Shown: positions 28,500 to 38,515, counted from the first letter of the stretch. The stretch: 64,000 bases of DNA from Terriglobia bacterium (GCA_020073145.1 JAIQFS010000004.1:1-64000), one strand, 5' to 3'. Notes: generated by a model not told the origin, from the letters alone. Translations and numbers: made by a program.

Positions 28500-29189
28500 T
28501 CAAGCCAATCCAAGGAAGGTTCTGACCTGCGACTCCAAGGCGGTGGTGCACGCGATGGCGCTGCCCGCGTCGTTCCGCCGCGAGCCATCGGGAGCGAAGC
28601 ATCTGCCTCCGGCCTCTTCGACGATCACCTGCGGCGCGGCCAGATCCCAGATTGCGCCCCGGCGCTCGAACCAGCCGCCCGTCTGCCCGGATCCGAAACC
28701 CCGTTCCATCCACAGGAGCGATAGGAATTGCGACATCGGTGTTTCCGAATGCCCCTCCACTCCGGACAGCCGGAGCAGCTCGCCGTTCTGGTACGCGCCC
28801 GCACCCCGGCTGGCCCAATAGCTCTCGGCAAGCAGCGGAAAATGGGCGACCCCAACCACCGGCTCGCCGCGCTCTTCCAGAGCGATCAAGACGCACCAAT
28901 CGGGCTTACCCTTGATGAAATCGCGCGTGCCATCGATGGGATCGAGGATCCAACGCCGTCCGCTGTTTCCTTCCTTGCGGGTGCCTTCCTCGCCGAGGAT
29001 TCCGTCATCGGGATAGGCCGTCTCGATGAGTTCTCGCAATAGGCGCTCATTGTCCGTGTCTGCCGTGGTGACCGGAGAGCCATCGGGCTTGACCTTGGCC
29101 GAGATTCCTGTGGTTTGGATGCGGATCGCGTTGTCCCCTGCTGAGATCGCTGCCGCGCGGGCGAACTCCAGTTCACGGTCGAAGGCCAT
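28500..29189 (-). CDS. inositol-monophosphatase-family phosphatase (HisN-like)
   Basis: A 229-residue Mg2+-dependent phosphatase. Metal ligands are visible in DDGILGEEGTR and WILDPIDGTRDFIKG, with the C-terminal GAIWDLAAPQVIVEEAGG. Family members act on inositol phosphate, histidinol phosphate or 3'-phosphoadenosine phosphate; the substrate is not decided by sequence alone. It is convergent with the LysR gene; the 164 bases between hold nothing I can identify. Confidence 0.85.
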   Translation of the reverse strand: MAFDRELEFARAAAISAGDNAIRIQTTGISAKVKPDGSPVTTADTDNERLLRELIETAYPDDGILGEEGTRKEGNSGRRWILDPIDGTRDFIKGKPDWCVLIALEERGEPVVGVAHFPLLAESYWASRGAGAYQNGELLRLSGVEGHSETPMSQFLSLLWMERGFGSGQTGGWFERRGAIWDLAAPQVIVEEAGGRCFAPDGSRRNDAGSAIACTTALESQVRTFLGLA

Positions 29190-29262
29190 GAATCCCTTGT
29201 AGCAGAAAGGCGGTCATTCAGGGAATCGAAGACGCGCCGGATGGATCCCGCGCGCCACGCCC

Positions 29263-30435
29263 TCAGTTTCGCGGCGCCGGCGTTCTGGGAACGGGCGGGA
29301 TCGCAGGGGTGCGCGGGCCCGGTGCGTTGGCTTGTTGGAAGCGGAGCTGAAACCAGTCCCGCAGCGGAGTCGGGCGGCCTTCCAGGTCGAACAGGCCAAA
29401 CGCGTTCCTCGCATCGGTATCGTACAGTTGCCACTGAATCACGTACGCGGCGCCCCAGGCGAGGGCCGCATCAATCGTCTGGCTGGTCCGGACCACATCC
29501 TGCTGGCTCCCGCTTTGCCGCAAAAAGCCGGACTCTCCGACGATGATGGCGCTGGACCCCACCACGTTTTGAACGGTTTCGAGATCGTTCCAGAGGGTCC
29601 TCGCCGGATCAGGGCTGTCCAGGCTCTCCCACGCCGAATACGAGACGTAGTCAAACATGACCGAAGGCAGGACATCATAGAGGACGCTAGGAAAGCCGTG
29701 GTCGTGTAAAGTGCGCACGATATTGAATTCGGGCGCGCTGTACACGCGCTTCCCGCCGATCCCCTCGGCCAGCGCCCGCTGCTGTCCGTCAGCCATGCCG
29801 CGCGCGCGGGCATTCAACCATTGCGTGAGGCCCTGCAGGGCATCTTCCGGAGAGGCGATTCCGTAAGCCGCCGGATACTGGGAGCGGCACGCTTCGCGGA
29901 AGTCGGCGTCGCCGGCATATCGAGCCGCCTGGCCGCAATAGATAGCGTTATCCGCTTCCCAATTCGAAAGGATGAACCGCTTGTGGGTGTGATGATACCG
30001 CCGGGAAAGGTACAGAGTGAAATCGCTGTATTCCTGAACCACAGCCGCGGTTTGACTCGGCGTGAAGAAGGCGGGATTCAAAAAGTTGGGTGTTTGGCAA
30101 TCGCCGAAGCTCGCTCCGTCATAGGTAGTGAGGATGTACACATCCATGGCAGGCTGGTCGAACGCCTGTTGGAAATCCGGTTCCTGCGCTGCCGCGGTGA
30201 GGGTGAAGTTGGGGTAACAGGTTTCGGCGATGTGGTAATCGCGATAATACCGGGGCGACAAGGCAACCCGCGCAACGTGGCCGCCGAGGCTGACGATGGC
30301 GGTGACGCCCTCGTTCACGGAATGGGAATGGCCGGCCCCCCAGTGATAGATGCCGAGCTGCGTTGCGCTCCGCGGCTGCGCGGAGAGCGCAGACACCAGG
30401 AACGCGAGGATGACGCTGCCGGTCACCGGGCGCAT
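29263..30435 (-). CDS. secreted protein, possible TIM-barrel glycosidase
   Basis: From ATG 30435 the product has 390 residues with signal peptide MRPVTGSVILAFLVSALSAQ. The mature part has scattered features of a clan-A glycoside hydrolase: FILSNWEADNAIY could carry the acid/base Glu and AIIVGESGFLR the nucleophile Glu, with YVIQWQLYDTD near the barrel end. The tail is Pro-rich (PAIPPVPRTPAPRN). I do not recognise a named family, so the enzyme assignment is tentative. Confidence 0.55.
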   Translation of the reverse strand: MRPVTGSVILAFLVSALSAQPRSATQLGIYHWGAGHSHSVNEGVTAIVSLGGHVARVALSPRYYRDYHIAETCYPNFTLTAAAQEPDFQQAFDQPAMDVYILTTYDGASFGDCQTPNFLNPAFFTPSQTAAVVQEYSDFTLYLSRRYHHTHKRFILSNWEADNAIYCGQAARYAGDADFREACRSQYPAAYGIASPEDALQGLTQWLNARARGMADGQQRALAEGIGGKRVYSAPEFNIVRTLHDHGFPSVLYDVLPSVMFDYVSYSAWESLDSPDPARTLWNDLETVQNVVGSSAIIVGESGFLRQSGSQQDVVRTSQTIDAALAWGAAYVIQWQLYDTDARNAFGLFDLEGRPTPLRDWFQLRFQQANAPGPRTPAIPPVPRTPAPRN

Positions 30436-30544
30436 GTCAGTTCCACTCAGCAAATCGATCGACATCTGAATACTGCGCCTAGTGCCGGGACGCCACAAGT
30501 AATTTCAGTACTATGCGGGGCGGAGATTGTACCCAGGGATGGGC

Positions 30545-30570
30545 CCCACCGGACCCGAAGTACCGGTGGG
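30545..30570. repeat. inverted repeat downstream of pgm
   Basis: CCCACCGG (30545-30552) and CCGGTGGG (30563-30570) form a perfect 8-bp stem with a 10-base loop, 25 bases beyond the pgm stop. There is no T-run on either side, so it is at most a weak or rho-type end or an mRNA-stabilising hairpin. Confidence 0.4.
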
Positions 30571-30594
30571 CACCGGTGAAATACCGAGCCGAAG

Positions 30595-32244
30595 TTAGGT
30601 AAGGATCTGGGCTGCGAAGACGCCGGAGATCAGATCCTGGGCTTCGGCCTGGATGTGGAGAAGGTGCTCTTCCCCGTCGAAGCTCTCGGCGTAGATCTTG
30701 TAGACGTTCTCGGTACCCGAGGGCCGGGCGGCGAACCATCCGCGCGCAGTGACCACTTTCAAGCCGCCCAGGGGAGCGCCGTTGGAGGGGGCCGCCGTGA
30801 GCATTGTTTGGATCGGATCTCCGGCCAGTTCGCGAGCCTGCACTTGGTCGGGGGAGAGGCGCTGCAGAATCGCTTTTTGCTCCGGTGAGGCCGGCGCATC
30901 GATGCGCTCGTAGACCGGGGCGCCGAACTGCTCCGTGAGGTCGCGATAGATCTCGCCTGGGTCTTTGCCGGTGCGCGCCAGCATCTCGGCTGACAGCAGC
31001 GCCAGGATGATGCCGTCTTTATCGGTGGACCACACGGTGCCGTCGCGCCGCAGAAACGAAGCCCCCGCGCTCTCTTCTCCGCCGAAGCCCAAGGCGCCGG
31101 TCAGCAGTCCGTCGACAAACCACTTGAACCCCACTGGCACCTCCACCAGAGGACGCGCCAGGCTCACCGCCACCCGGTCGATGATGCTGCTGGAAACCAT
31201 GGTCTTGCCCACGCCCGCCTCGGCGCGCCAGCCTGGGCGATTGCGGTAGAGATACGAAATGGCGGCGGCCAGATAGTGGTTCGGGTTCAGCAGGCCGGCG
31301 CTGCGCGTGACCACGCCGTGACGGTCATGGTCGGTGTCGCAGGCGAACGAGACGTCGAACTGGTCCTTTCGCGCGATCAGGCTGGCCATGGCGTAGGGCG
31401 ACGAGCAATCCATGCGGATTTTGCCGTCCCAATCGACCGACATGAAGCGGAAGGTCGGGTCGGCGCGGTCGTGGGCGATGGTGATTTTCAGTCCATAACG
31501 CTCGGCGATCCGGCCCCAGTACGCGATGCCGGCGCCTCCCAGCGGATCGGCGCCCAGCGACAGGCCGGCCGCGCAAACCGCGTCCAGATCGAGGACCGAC
31601 TCCAGGTCATTCACATAGGCGGTGACGTAGTCGTGGCGGCGGGCCCCGGCCAGCGCCCGGCGATACGGGCAGCGGCGCACATCGCGCAACGCGGCTCCGA
31701 GAATGGCGTTGGCGCGGTTCTCGATCCACTTGGTGGCGTCGGTATCGGCCGGCCCTCCATGCGGCGGATTGTATTTGAAGCCGCCGTCTTCGGGGGGATT
31801 GTGCGACGGTGTGATCACGATGCCGTCCGCCCGCCCTTCGGCGCGGCCATGATTGTGGGTCAAGACGGCGTGTGACAGCACCGGCGTCGGCGTGTAGCCG
31901 AGATCCTGATCGACCGTCACCTCCACCGAGTTCGCCGCCAGCACCTCCAGCGCGCTGGCGAACGCCGGCTCGGAGAGCGCGTGGGTGTCCTTGGCCAGAA
32001 ACAGCGGGCCGTCCACGCCGTTCGCTTTCCGGTATTCGCAGATCGCTTGGGTGATGGCAAGGATGTGGTCTTCATTGAACGCGCAGTGGAACGCAGACCC
32101 GCGATGCCCCGAGGTGCCGAACGCGACCTTATGGGCGGGAACCGAGACGTCCGGCTTTTCGGCGTAGTAGGCCGTAATCAGGCGCGGCACATCCACCAGC
32201 AAGGACGGCGGGGCGGGCTGGCCGGCGAGCGGGTGGACGGGCAT
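30595..32244 (-). CDS. pgm: phosphoglucomutase (alpha-D-glucose phosphate-specific)
   Basis: Interconverts glucose-1- and glucose-6-phosphate. The 549-residue product has [11 protein letters not shown] near residue 42, the phosphoserine loop [20 protein letters not shown], the metal loop [13 protein letters not shown], and the C-terminal phosphate-binding [14 protein letters not shown]. The start is ATG 32244. It complements pgi elsewhere in the window in linking glycolysis with glycogen or nucleotide-sugar synthesis. Confidence 0.94.
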   Translation of the reverse strand: MPVHPLAGQPAPPSLLVDVPRLITAYYAEKPDVSVPAHKVAFGTSGHRGSAFHCAFNEDHILAITQAICEYRKANGVDGPLFLAKDTHALSEPAFASALEVLAANSVEVTVDQDLGYTPTPVLSHAVLTHNHGRAEGRADGIVITPSHNPPEDGGFKYNPPHGGPADTDATKWIENRANAILGAALRDVRRCPYRRALAGARRHDYVTAYVNDLESVLDLDAVCAAGLSLGADPLGGAGIAYWGRIAERYGLKITIAHDRADPTFRFMSVDWDGKIRMDCSSPYAMASLIARKDQFDVSFACDTDHDRHGVVTRSAGLLNPNHYLAAAISYLYRNRPGWRAEAGVGKTMVSSSIIDRVAVSLARPLVEVPVGFKWFVDGLLTGALGFGGEESAGASFLRRDGTVWSTDKDGIILALLSAEMLARTGKDPGEIYRDLTEQFGAPVYERIDAPASPEQKAILQRLSPDQVQARELAGDPIQTMLTAAPSNGAPLGGLKVVTARGWFAARPSGTENVYKIYAESFDGEEHLLHIQAEAQDLISGVFAAQILT

Positions 32245-32269
32245 GCCTACTACGGTAAGCGGCTTGCAG

Positions 32270-32469
32270 TCGCGCGCGCAACGGCGGGTCGTGTTTTACA
32301 GGACCTACTCAACGGACACGCGATGGTGCCCGGAGATCACCGACCGCCTGCTCTGGCGTCTCAGCTTGCCGGTAAGCGCCGCGCCCCGCAGCCTTCTCCT
32401 TCGGCTGGCGATGCGGTGCACCTCACCGCCGCCCAGAATCTCGGCGAACCAGAGATCTGGACCAACTAA
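32270..32469 (+). pseudogene. remnant of a PIN-domain (VapC-like) toxin
   Basis: The frame ending with TAA at 32467-32469 encodes [18 protein letters not shown] and ends GDAVHLTAAQNLGEPEIWTN. PIN toxins typically end with a GDAxHLAxAxxLG-xxxWTND block, so this is the C-terminal part of one. It stops right before the usual Asp, has no start codon or ribosome-binding site, and lacks the N-terminal acidic residues. No partner antitoxin is seen. It is therefore called a decayed gene. Confidence 0.4.
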
Positions 32470-32533
32470 CGGCGCCTGTTAGCCGCTGCTCCACACTTCG
32501 GCCTCATCGGCTGTTGTGTGTAGGCCTCAGCCT

Positions 32534-32728
32534 TTATGCGAACGCCCGCAACACCCGTGCCGGCAGGGTCACCAGCGCCCAGACCAGGGACAAGACCCCG
32601 CCCACCGCAATGCCCACCACGCGGAAGGGCAGCAGCAGCAGCCACACCAGTGGGTACAGCACCAGGGCCACCAGCGCCAACGGCCAGCACAGCACCAGCA
32701 GGATGCACCACAACAGAAACTTCATCAT
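32534..32728 (-). CDS. small two-helix membrane protein
   Basis: A 64-residue protein (MMKFLLWCILLVLCWPLALV onward), almost entirely hydrophobic, with two or three membrane segments and a basic end (LPARVLRAFA). ATG 32728 or 32725 may be the start. Similar tiny proteins occur in Acidobacteriota, as I recall; the function is unknown. It is divergent from aroC with a 66-base gap. Confidence 0.6.
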   Translation of the reverse strand: MMKFLLWCILLVLCWPLALVALVLYPLVWLLLLPFRVVGIAVGGVLSLVWALVTLPARVLRAFA

Positions 32729-32794
32729 GGCAATCGTCCGTTCACTTCTGATCATACGAGCGAAACCAGCGAATTGTTCGAGTCTGCTAGGATA

Positions 32795-33982
32795 ATGAGT
32801 TCTTACCTCATGTTGCGTTTTGAGACCGCCGGGGAGTCGCACGGCGAATGCCTGGTAGCGACGCTGACCGGACTCCCGGCAGGTATCCCCATTTCGCTGG
32901 ACACCATCAACCGCGAGTTATGGCGGCGGCAGCAGGGGTACGGCCGCGGGGGGCGAATGAAAATCGAAACCGACCGCGCCGAAATCGTGGCCGGCGTCCG
33001 CCATTCCCACACCATCGGTTCCCCGGTCGCCATCGTGATCCGGAACAAGGATTGGCAGAACTGGACACAAGCGCTTCCGGTGGAAGACATTGACGGCGCC
33101 GAGGACAAACGCAAGCCGGTCACGCGCCCGCGTCCCGGCCACGCCGACCTCGCCGGCTCGCTCAAGTACAACTTCCATGACGCCCGCTACATTCTGGAGC
33201 GCGCCAGCGCGCGCGAGACCGCGGCGCGGGTGGCCGTCGGGGCGATGGCTAAGGCGCTGCTGGGCGAGTTCGGAATCCAGGTGCTCAGCCATGTGATTGC
33301 GGTCGGCACCGCCCGGCTGGAGCGCGCTGCTGCCTGGGAAGAGATCGTGGCGCTCAGTCAAAAGGAAGAGGTCCTTCTGGGCTGCGTGGACGCCGAGGCG
33401 GAAGCCCGCATGAAGGCCGTGGTGGATGAGGCTTACAAGACCGGCGACACCGTGGGCGGCGTTTTCGAGGTGGTGGCGCACGGGGCGCCGCCGGGCCTGG
33501 GGTCGCACGTGACCTGGGACTCACGCCTCGATGGGCGCCTGGCCCAGGCCATCGTGTCCATGCAGGCGGTCAAGGGGGTGGAGGTGGGGATCGCGGCGGA
33601 AGGCGCGGCGAGTTTCGGCTCCAAGGTGCAGGATACGATTCATTACGACCGCGAAGACCGCCGCTTCACCCGCGGCGCCAATCGCGCGGGCGGGCTGGAA
33701 GGCGGCATGACCAATGGCCAGGATGTGCTGGTGCGCGGCCTGCTCAAGCCCATCTCGACGTTGCGGCGGCCGCTCGAATCGATCGATCTGGAAACGCGGG
33801 AGCCCGCCTTGGCCGCTTACGAGCGTAGCGACGTGGCCGTGGTTCCGGCCGCCGGCGTCATCGGCGAAGCCATGGTGGCGATCGTGCTGGCCCAGGCCTT
33901 TCTGGAAAAATTTGGGGGCGATTCGCTCGCCGAAACCCGCCGCAATTACGAAGGCTACCTCGAACAAGTGAAGAATTTCTGA
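32795..33982 (+). CDS. aroC: chorismate synthase
   Basis: Makes chorismate from EPSP, the last shikimate step; it needs reduced FMN. The 395-residue product from ATG 32795 (MSSYLMLRFETAGESHGECL) has the signature regions around GESHG, RPRPGHADLAGSLKYNF, RASARETAARVA and AGGLEGGMTNGQDV. ATG 32810 is an alternative start. It heads the cluster aroC-def-fmt-argJ, and def starts 3 bases after it. Confidence 0.96.
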   Translation: MSSYLMLRFETAGESHGECLVATLTGLPAGIPISLDTINRELWRRQQGYGRGGRMKIETDRAEIVAGVRHSHTIGSPVAIVIRNKDWQNWTQALPVEDIDGAEDKRKPVTRPRPGHADLAGSLKYNFHDARYILERASARETAARVAVGAMAKALLGEFGIQVLSHVIAVGTARLERAAAWEEIVALSQKEEVLLGCVDAEAEARMKAVVDEAYKTGDTVGGVFEVVAHGAPPGLGSHVTWDSRLDGRLAQAIVSMQAVKGVEVGIAAEGAASFGSKVQDTIHYDREDRRFTRGANRAGGLEGGMTNGQDVLVRGLLKPISTLRRPLESIDLETREPALAAYERSDVAVVPAAGVIGEAMVAIVLAQAFLEKFGGDSLAETRRNYEGYLEQVKNF

Positions 33983-33985
33983 GAT

Positions 33986-34501
33986 ATGGTTTATCCCATC
34001 GTCAAGTTTGGTGATCCGGTGCTGGAGCGCGAAGCCGAAGACGTGCGCGATTTCGACACCCCGGAATTGCACCAGTTCCTGGATGACATGTTTGAATCGA
34101 TGTACGCCGCCAAAGGCGTGGGGCTGGCCGCGCCGCAGATCGGGTTTTCGCGCAAGATCGCGGTGATCGATTGTTCCAACGGTGAGAACCCGGAGGAAAA
34201 ACTGGTTCTGATCAATCCCAAGGTGCTGAAGACCGAGGGGAAGCAGGTTGGCGAAGAAGGCTGTCTGAGTATCCCCAAGTTTCGCGAGCAGGTGCGCCGG
34301 GCCAAGCGCGTGACCGTGCGCGCGCAAAACGCCAAAGGAGAGCCCTTCGAAATGACCGGGGAAGATCTACTGGCCCGCGCGTTCCAGCACGAAACCGATC
34401 ATCTCTACGGCCGGTTGTATATCACTCATATCAGCGCGCTCAAGCGAGATTTGATGAAGCGGAAAATCCGGAAACTGCAAAACGCCGGGGACTGGGACTG
34501 A
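33986..34501 (+). CDS. def: peptide deformylase
   Basis: Removes the N-formyl group from new polypeptides. All three motifs are seen in the 171-residue product: GVGLAAPQIG, EEGCLS (metal Cys) and QHETDHL (metal His pair and catalytic Glu). The C-terminus is basic and helical (LKRDLMKRKIRKLQNAG), as in type-1 enzymes of GC-rich bacteria. It is paired with fmt, the enzyme that adds the formyl group to the initiator tRNA. Confidence 0.97.
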   Translation: MVYPIVKFGDPVLEREAEDVRDFDTPELHQFLDDMFESMYAAKGVGLAAPQIGFSRKIAVIDCSNGENPEEKLVLINPKVLKTEGKQVGEEGCLSIPKFREQVRRAKRVTVRAQNAKGEPFEMTGEDLLARAFQHETDHLYGRLYITHISALKRDLMKRKIRKLQNAGDWD

Positions 34502-34511
34502 GGCGCGGCCG

Positions 34512-35444
34512 ATGCGCCTGGTGTTTCTCGGAACGCCTGCCTTCGCTGTGCAAACGCTGGAGCGCCTGGTGGAAGCCGGGCACACCGTGTTGGCGGCGGT
34601 GACACAGCCGGACCGTCCGCGCGGCCGCGGCCAGCACGCCGCCGCGCCGCCGGTGAAGGAAGCCGCACTCCGCCTGAACCTGCCGGTATATCAACCCGAG
34701 CGCGTGCGCCACCCGGAAGCCGTAGACTATTTGCGGGCGCTGGCGCCGGAGGCCATGGTGGTGGTCGGCTACGGGCAGATCATCCCGCAAACCGTGATCG
34801 ACATGGCGCCGCTCGGCATCATCAACGTGCATGCGTCGCTGTTGCCGAAGTACCGCGGCGCGGGACCCATCCAGTGGGCCATTCTCAACGGCGAAACCCG
34901 CACCGGAGTCACCACCATGCGCATCGACGCCGGGCTCGACACCGGCGACATGCTGCTGAAGGCCGAAACCGAGATTGGGCCCGAGGAAAATGCCGTCGAG
35001 CTGGGACGACGGTTGGCAGCCATGGGCGCGGACTTGCTCCTCCAAACGCTGGAAGGACTGCGAAAGAGGACCATCACGCCGCAACCTCAGAACCCGAGCG
35101 AGGCGACGCACGCTCCGCTGCTGAAGAAGGAAGACGGAATTCTGGACTGGCGCCAGCCCGCGGCTGCCCTCCACAACCGCGTGCGCGGATTGCAGCCGTG
35201 GCCCGGCGCATCCACTACGTTCCGCGGGCAGACGCTCCACGTCTGGCGCGCGCGGCCGCACGCCGGGCAGAGTCCCGCGCCTGGGCGCTTCCTCAGCCTC
35301 AAACCGCCGGTGGTGAGTTGCGGGGCGGGTTCGCTGGAGCTTTTAGAAGTGCAATTGGAAGGGCGCAAGCGCATCGCCGCCGCCGACTTCGCCAACGGCC
35401 AGCGCCTGACGGACAATGAAGTTTTAGGAGCGTCACCGAGTTGA
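34512..35444 (+). CDS. fmt: methionyl-tRNA formyltransferase
   Basis: Transfers a formyl group from 10-formyl-THF to Met-tRNA(fMet). The 310-residue product starts MRLVFLGTPAFAVQTLERLV. It has the substrate/catalytic stretch INVHASLLPKYRGAGPIQWA and GVTTMRIDAGLDTGDML. The C-terminal OB-like domain begins after about residue 205. It is 10 bases behind def; its stop overlaps the argJ TTG. Confidence 0.96.
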   Translation: MRLVFLGTPAFAVQTLERLVEAGHTVLAAVTQPDRPRGRGQHAAAPPVKEAALRLNLPVYQPERVRHPEAVDYLRALAPEAMVVVGYGQIIPQTVIDMAPLGIINVHASLLPKYRGAGPIQWAILNGETRTGVTTMRIDAGLDTGDMLLKAETEIGPEENAVELGRRLAAMGADLLLQTLEGLRKRTITPQPQNPSEATHAPLLKKEDGILDWRQPAAALHNRVRGLQPWPGASTTFRGQTLHVWRARPHAGQSPAPGRFLSLKPPVVSCGAGSLELLEVQLEGRKRIAAADFANGQRLTDNEVLGASPS

Positions 35445-36619
35445 AGCTGCCCCACGGATACGCCTACGCCGCCACCTACGCCGGCATCCGCCAGGTGAAG
35501 AAAGACGATCTCGCCTTGATCGTGAGCGGCCTTCCCGCCGCGGCCGCCGCCGTGTTCACCCAGAACCGCGTGCAGGCCGCGCCCGTGAAACTCGGCCGGC
35601 GCCACCTGAAGCGATCCGGCGGTTCGGTGGGCGCCATCCTGATCAACGCCGGTAACGCCAATTGCGCCACCCGGACCGGCGACGCCGTTGCCGCGGCCAC
35701 CTGCAAAGCCGTGGCGAAGGTCCTGATGCTTCCGGTCCAGGAGGTGCTACCTGCATCCACCGGCGTGATCGGCGTCGAGCTCGATCCGAAGAAGATCGTC
35801 GATGCCCTGCCGCGCCTGGTGGCGGGCCTCGATCCGCGGCGCTTCGACGACGTCGCCCGCGCCATCATGACCACGGATCTGGTTCCTAAGACGGCGTTCG
35901 CCGAGGTGCGGCTGCGCCGGGGCGTCATCCGTATCGCCGGCATGACTAAAGGGTCCGGCATGATCCAGCCGCTGATGGCGACCACGCTGGGCTTCGTGCT
36001 CACGGACGCCGTGATCGCTCCCCCGCACCTCAATGCCATGCTGCGGCGCTCGGTCGAGCGCAGCTACAACCGGCTTTCCGTGGACGGAGACACGTCGACC
36101 AACGATACGGTGGCGTTGCTGGCTAACGGGGCTTCCGGCGTGAAGCCCGACGCCAATGAACTGGCCAAGATGGAAGAAGGAATCGCGCGCGTCATGGAAT
36201 CGCTGGCCCAAGCCATCGCGCGCGACGGCGAAGGCGCCAAGAAGTTCGTGACCATCGAGGTTTCCGGCGCGTCCAACCAGGACGCGGCCGCCCGCCTGGC
36301 GCGCGCCATCGCCAATTCGCCGCTGGTGAAGACCGCGATTGCGGGCTCGGATCCTAATTGGGGCCGCATCCTTTCCGCCGCCGGCAATGCGGGAGTCGTT
36401 TTCGACCCGGCCAAGACCGATGTGGTGATGCAGGGCGTCGTGGTCTGCCAAGGGGGCCTCGCCGCTCCCTTTTCGGAGCGCCAGTTGAAGAAGAAGCTGG
36501 ACGCGCCCGAGTGTTCCATCCACCTCGCCATTCGCGGAAAAGGTAAAGGGACCGCGCGGTTCTGGACCTGCGATCTCACCGAAGGCTACATTCGCATCAA
36601 CTCCAGCTATCGGACCTGA
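35441..36619 (+). CDS. argJ: glutamate N-acetyltransferase / amino-acid acetyltransferase
   Basis: ArgJ recycles the acetyl group between N-acetylornithine and glutamate in arginine synthesis. The 392-residue precursor contains KGSGMIQPLMATTLGFVLTD, where the Thr after MA is the self-cleavage site and nucleophile. It also has VDGDTSTNDTVALLANG and AGSDPNWGRILSAAGNAG. It starts with TTG 35441, overlapping the fmt stop by 4 bases, with TAGGAG upstream. Confidence 0.95.
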   Translation: MKLPHGYAYAATYAGIRQVKKDDLALIVSGLPAAAAAVFTQNRVQAAPVKLGRRHLKRSGGSVGAILINAGNANCATRTGDAVAAATCKAVAKVLMLPVQEVLPASTGVIGVELDPKKIVDALPRLVAGLDPRRFDDVARAIMTTDLVPKTAFAEVRLRRGVIRIAGMTKGSGMIQPLMATTLGFVLTDAVIAPPHLNAMLRRSVERSYNRLSVDGDTSTNDTVALLANGASGVKPDANELAKMEEGIARVMESLAQAIARDGEGAKKFVTIEVSGASNQDAAARLARAIANSPLVKTAIAGSDPNWGRILSAAGNAGVVFDPAKTDVVMQGVVVCQGGLAAPFSERQLKKKLDAPECSIHLAIRGKGKGTARFWTCDLTEGYIRINSSYRT

Positions 36620-36620
36620 C

Positions 36621-37052
36621 ATGACGCGCCGCGGCCTGATCCTCGCTTGCGCTGCTTTCCCACTGTGTACCGCCCTGCACGGCGATGATGCTCAGCAGGC
36701 CTGGGATCTGTTCACCGAACTGGCCGCCGCCTTGAGCAGCGGCAATGCCGCGCAGTTTCTGTCCTACTTCGATCGCGAGATGCCCGGCTACGCGGCGCTC
36801 GCCACCGATGTCGCAGCGTTGGTGCTGCAGGCCGACGTGCACTCATCGATTGAGCTGTTGAGCAACGAGGGGAACGACGCAGCCCGCACCGTGGAGTTGG
36901 ACTGGTATTTGCAAATTGTGGAGCAACAGGACGCCGGCGGTTCCACTCAGCGCCGCGAACGCATTCGCTGCCGGCTGGTCAAACAGAGGAACAGGTGGAA
37001 GATCTCCGCTCTGGAGCCCCTCTCGTTCTTCGCTCCCCCCAAGGTGCAGTAG
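36621..37052 (+). CDS. secreted small protein, function unknown
   Basis: A 143-residue protein with signal peptide MTRRGLILACAAFPLCTALH. The mature part (AWDLFTELAAALSSGNAAQF, FDREMPGYAALATDV, RCRLVKQRNRWKISALEPL) resembles the alpha+beta NTF2-like layout by eye, without a firm family. It begins 1 base after the argJ stop and probably ends that operon. Confidence 0.65.
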   Translation: MTRRGLILACAAFPLCTALHGDDAQQAWDLFTELAAALSSGNAAQFLSYFDREMPGYAALATDVAALVLQADVHSSIELLSNEGNDAARTVELDWYLQIVEQQDAGGSTQRRERIRCRLVKQRNRWKISALEPLSFFAPPKVQ

Positions 37053-37078
37053 AAGGTGAGAGCGAAGGCCGCCGGCAC

Positions 37079-38515
37079 TTAGAGACTGCTCAGGAAGGCA
37101 ATCAGATCCTCGCGTTCCCGCGCCGAGATACCGGCATGAAAGCGCTTGTTGTAGAAGTCGATCACCTCTCCCAGCGACTGAGCCGAGCCATTATGGAAGT
37201 AGGGTGGACGGGCTGCCAGGCCGCGCAGGATCGGCACCTTCACTTTTCCGATGTCGTTCCAGTGGCCGGTGATCAGAGCGAGGCCGGGGTCCGTCGTCAT
37301 CTTCACTTCGTCAGTGTGCCTGTTGCGAAGCGTGATCGTGGGAAGATAACTCACGTCCAGCGGACCCTCGGTGTCGGTGGTGCCGGTGTTCATCAGAGCC
37401 TCTACCGAACGGTTGCCGGCGTTGGGTGAGTTGTGACACGTGCCGCAGGCGCCCGTAATCGAGGGAAGCCGCAGCGTGTCATTGAGTCCCACGACGCCCC
37501 GGATATCGAATGGCTTTTGATTAAAGAGCACCTGGCCGCGCGCAATGCTGGCGCGACGGCTACTCTGCGAATCGATGGCGGCCGGAACGTCGCTGTAGAC
37601 GCGCCCATAGGGACGATCGGACCACGCATCAAACAGGCGGACAGCGTCTTCCGGCTTGATCGCATGCGGATCCCCGCCTCGGGGGTCGTTGATGCCGACA
37701 AAGAAAGCGGGGATCGTCCAAGTCGCGAGCGTGGCCGGCCCGCCTTTGGCGCCGCCGGCGTCCAGAGCGCCGGCCTTGTCGTCGAATGCTTGGGCAGTCG
37801 CAAGGCTTATCTCGAACTTGACGATCGATTGCACCTGGTGCGGCGTGAGCGGACGCGAGGCCTCGTGGACCCGGCCGGCATCCCGAGCTTGCTGCGCGAG
37901 ATCCGTCATCAGGTCATCCGGATTCGTGGCGGCAGCGATCGGAACGGTGCCTGCCAATCCGGAGGACCCGCGCCCATCCCACATGACCGAGCTGAGGAAT
38001 CGCAGATTCGTTACCGGAAGCGGACGGCGGTATACCGACACGGCCTTCCGGTCAACGCAACCGTAGGAGTTCTCCACCTGTACGACCTCGAAGTCCGCGT
38101 GATCCGCCACAGGTAGCGCGACTCGAATCAAGCCTCTGTTGATGAGAAGACTAAAGGCAGAGCGACGACCATCGGAAGTGGAAACATCCTTATGGGAATC
38201 GCAGTTGGCTCCATCGCTCGCGCGGAAAATCGGGTCCCGGCCGCGAGTCGCTTGAAAACGAGCCTTTACTCCTTCCGCAGACAGGGCCCATCCCTGGTCC
38301 GCCCGGTGACACGAAGCGCAACTCCTCCCATTGGTTCCCAGCGGCTGAAAAAAAGGGCCGGTCAACTCGAGAGGACCGCTCATCGAGTAGGTCTGCATGA
38401 TCCCCGTGGCGTTACGAAAGGACTGCGAATTGGAAACGGAAGGATTGGTGGCGGCGGGGCAGGTAAACGTCACCCCCAGTGCCGTTACCAGCGCGCGCCA
38501 ACCGGGTCTCACCAT
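37079..38515 (-). CDS. dihaem cytochrome c peroxidase/MauG-like protein
   Basis: From ATG 38515 the product has 478 residues with signal sequence MVRPGWRALVTALGVTFTCP. Two haem-binding motifs are seen: CASCH early (GTNGRSCASCHRADQGW) and CGTCH late (ITGACGTCHNSPNAG). The region PILRGLAARPPYFHNGSAQS near the C-terminus is typical of bacterial dihaem peroxidases, where it carries a haem ligand region. It would act in the periplasm. A GTG at 38536 is an alternative start but falls within an inverted repeat. No electron-transfer partner lies next to it. Confidence 0.82.
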   Translation of the reverse strand: MVRPGWRALVTALGVTFTCPAATNPSVSNSQSFRNATGIMQTYSMSGPLELTGPFFQPLGTNGRSCASCHRADQGWALSAEGVKARFQATRGRDPIFRASDGANCDSHKDVSTSDGRRSAFSLLINRGLIRVALPVADHADFEVVQVENSYGCVDRKAVSVYRRPLPVTNLRFLSSVMWDGRGSSGLAGTVPIAAATNPDDLMTDLAQQARDAGRVHEASRPLTPHQVQSIVKFEISLATAQAFDDKAGALDAGGAKGGPATLATWTIPAFFVGINDPRGGDPHAIKPEDAVRLFDAWSDRPYGRVYSDVPAAIDSQSSRRASIARGQVLFNQKPFDIRGVVGLNDTLRLPSITGACGTCHNSPNAGNRSVEALMNTGTTDTEGPLDVSYLPTITLRNRHTDEVKMTTDPGLALITGHWNDIGKVKVPILRGLAARPPYFHNGSAQSLGEVIDFYNKRFHAGISAREREDLIAFLSSL

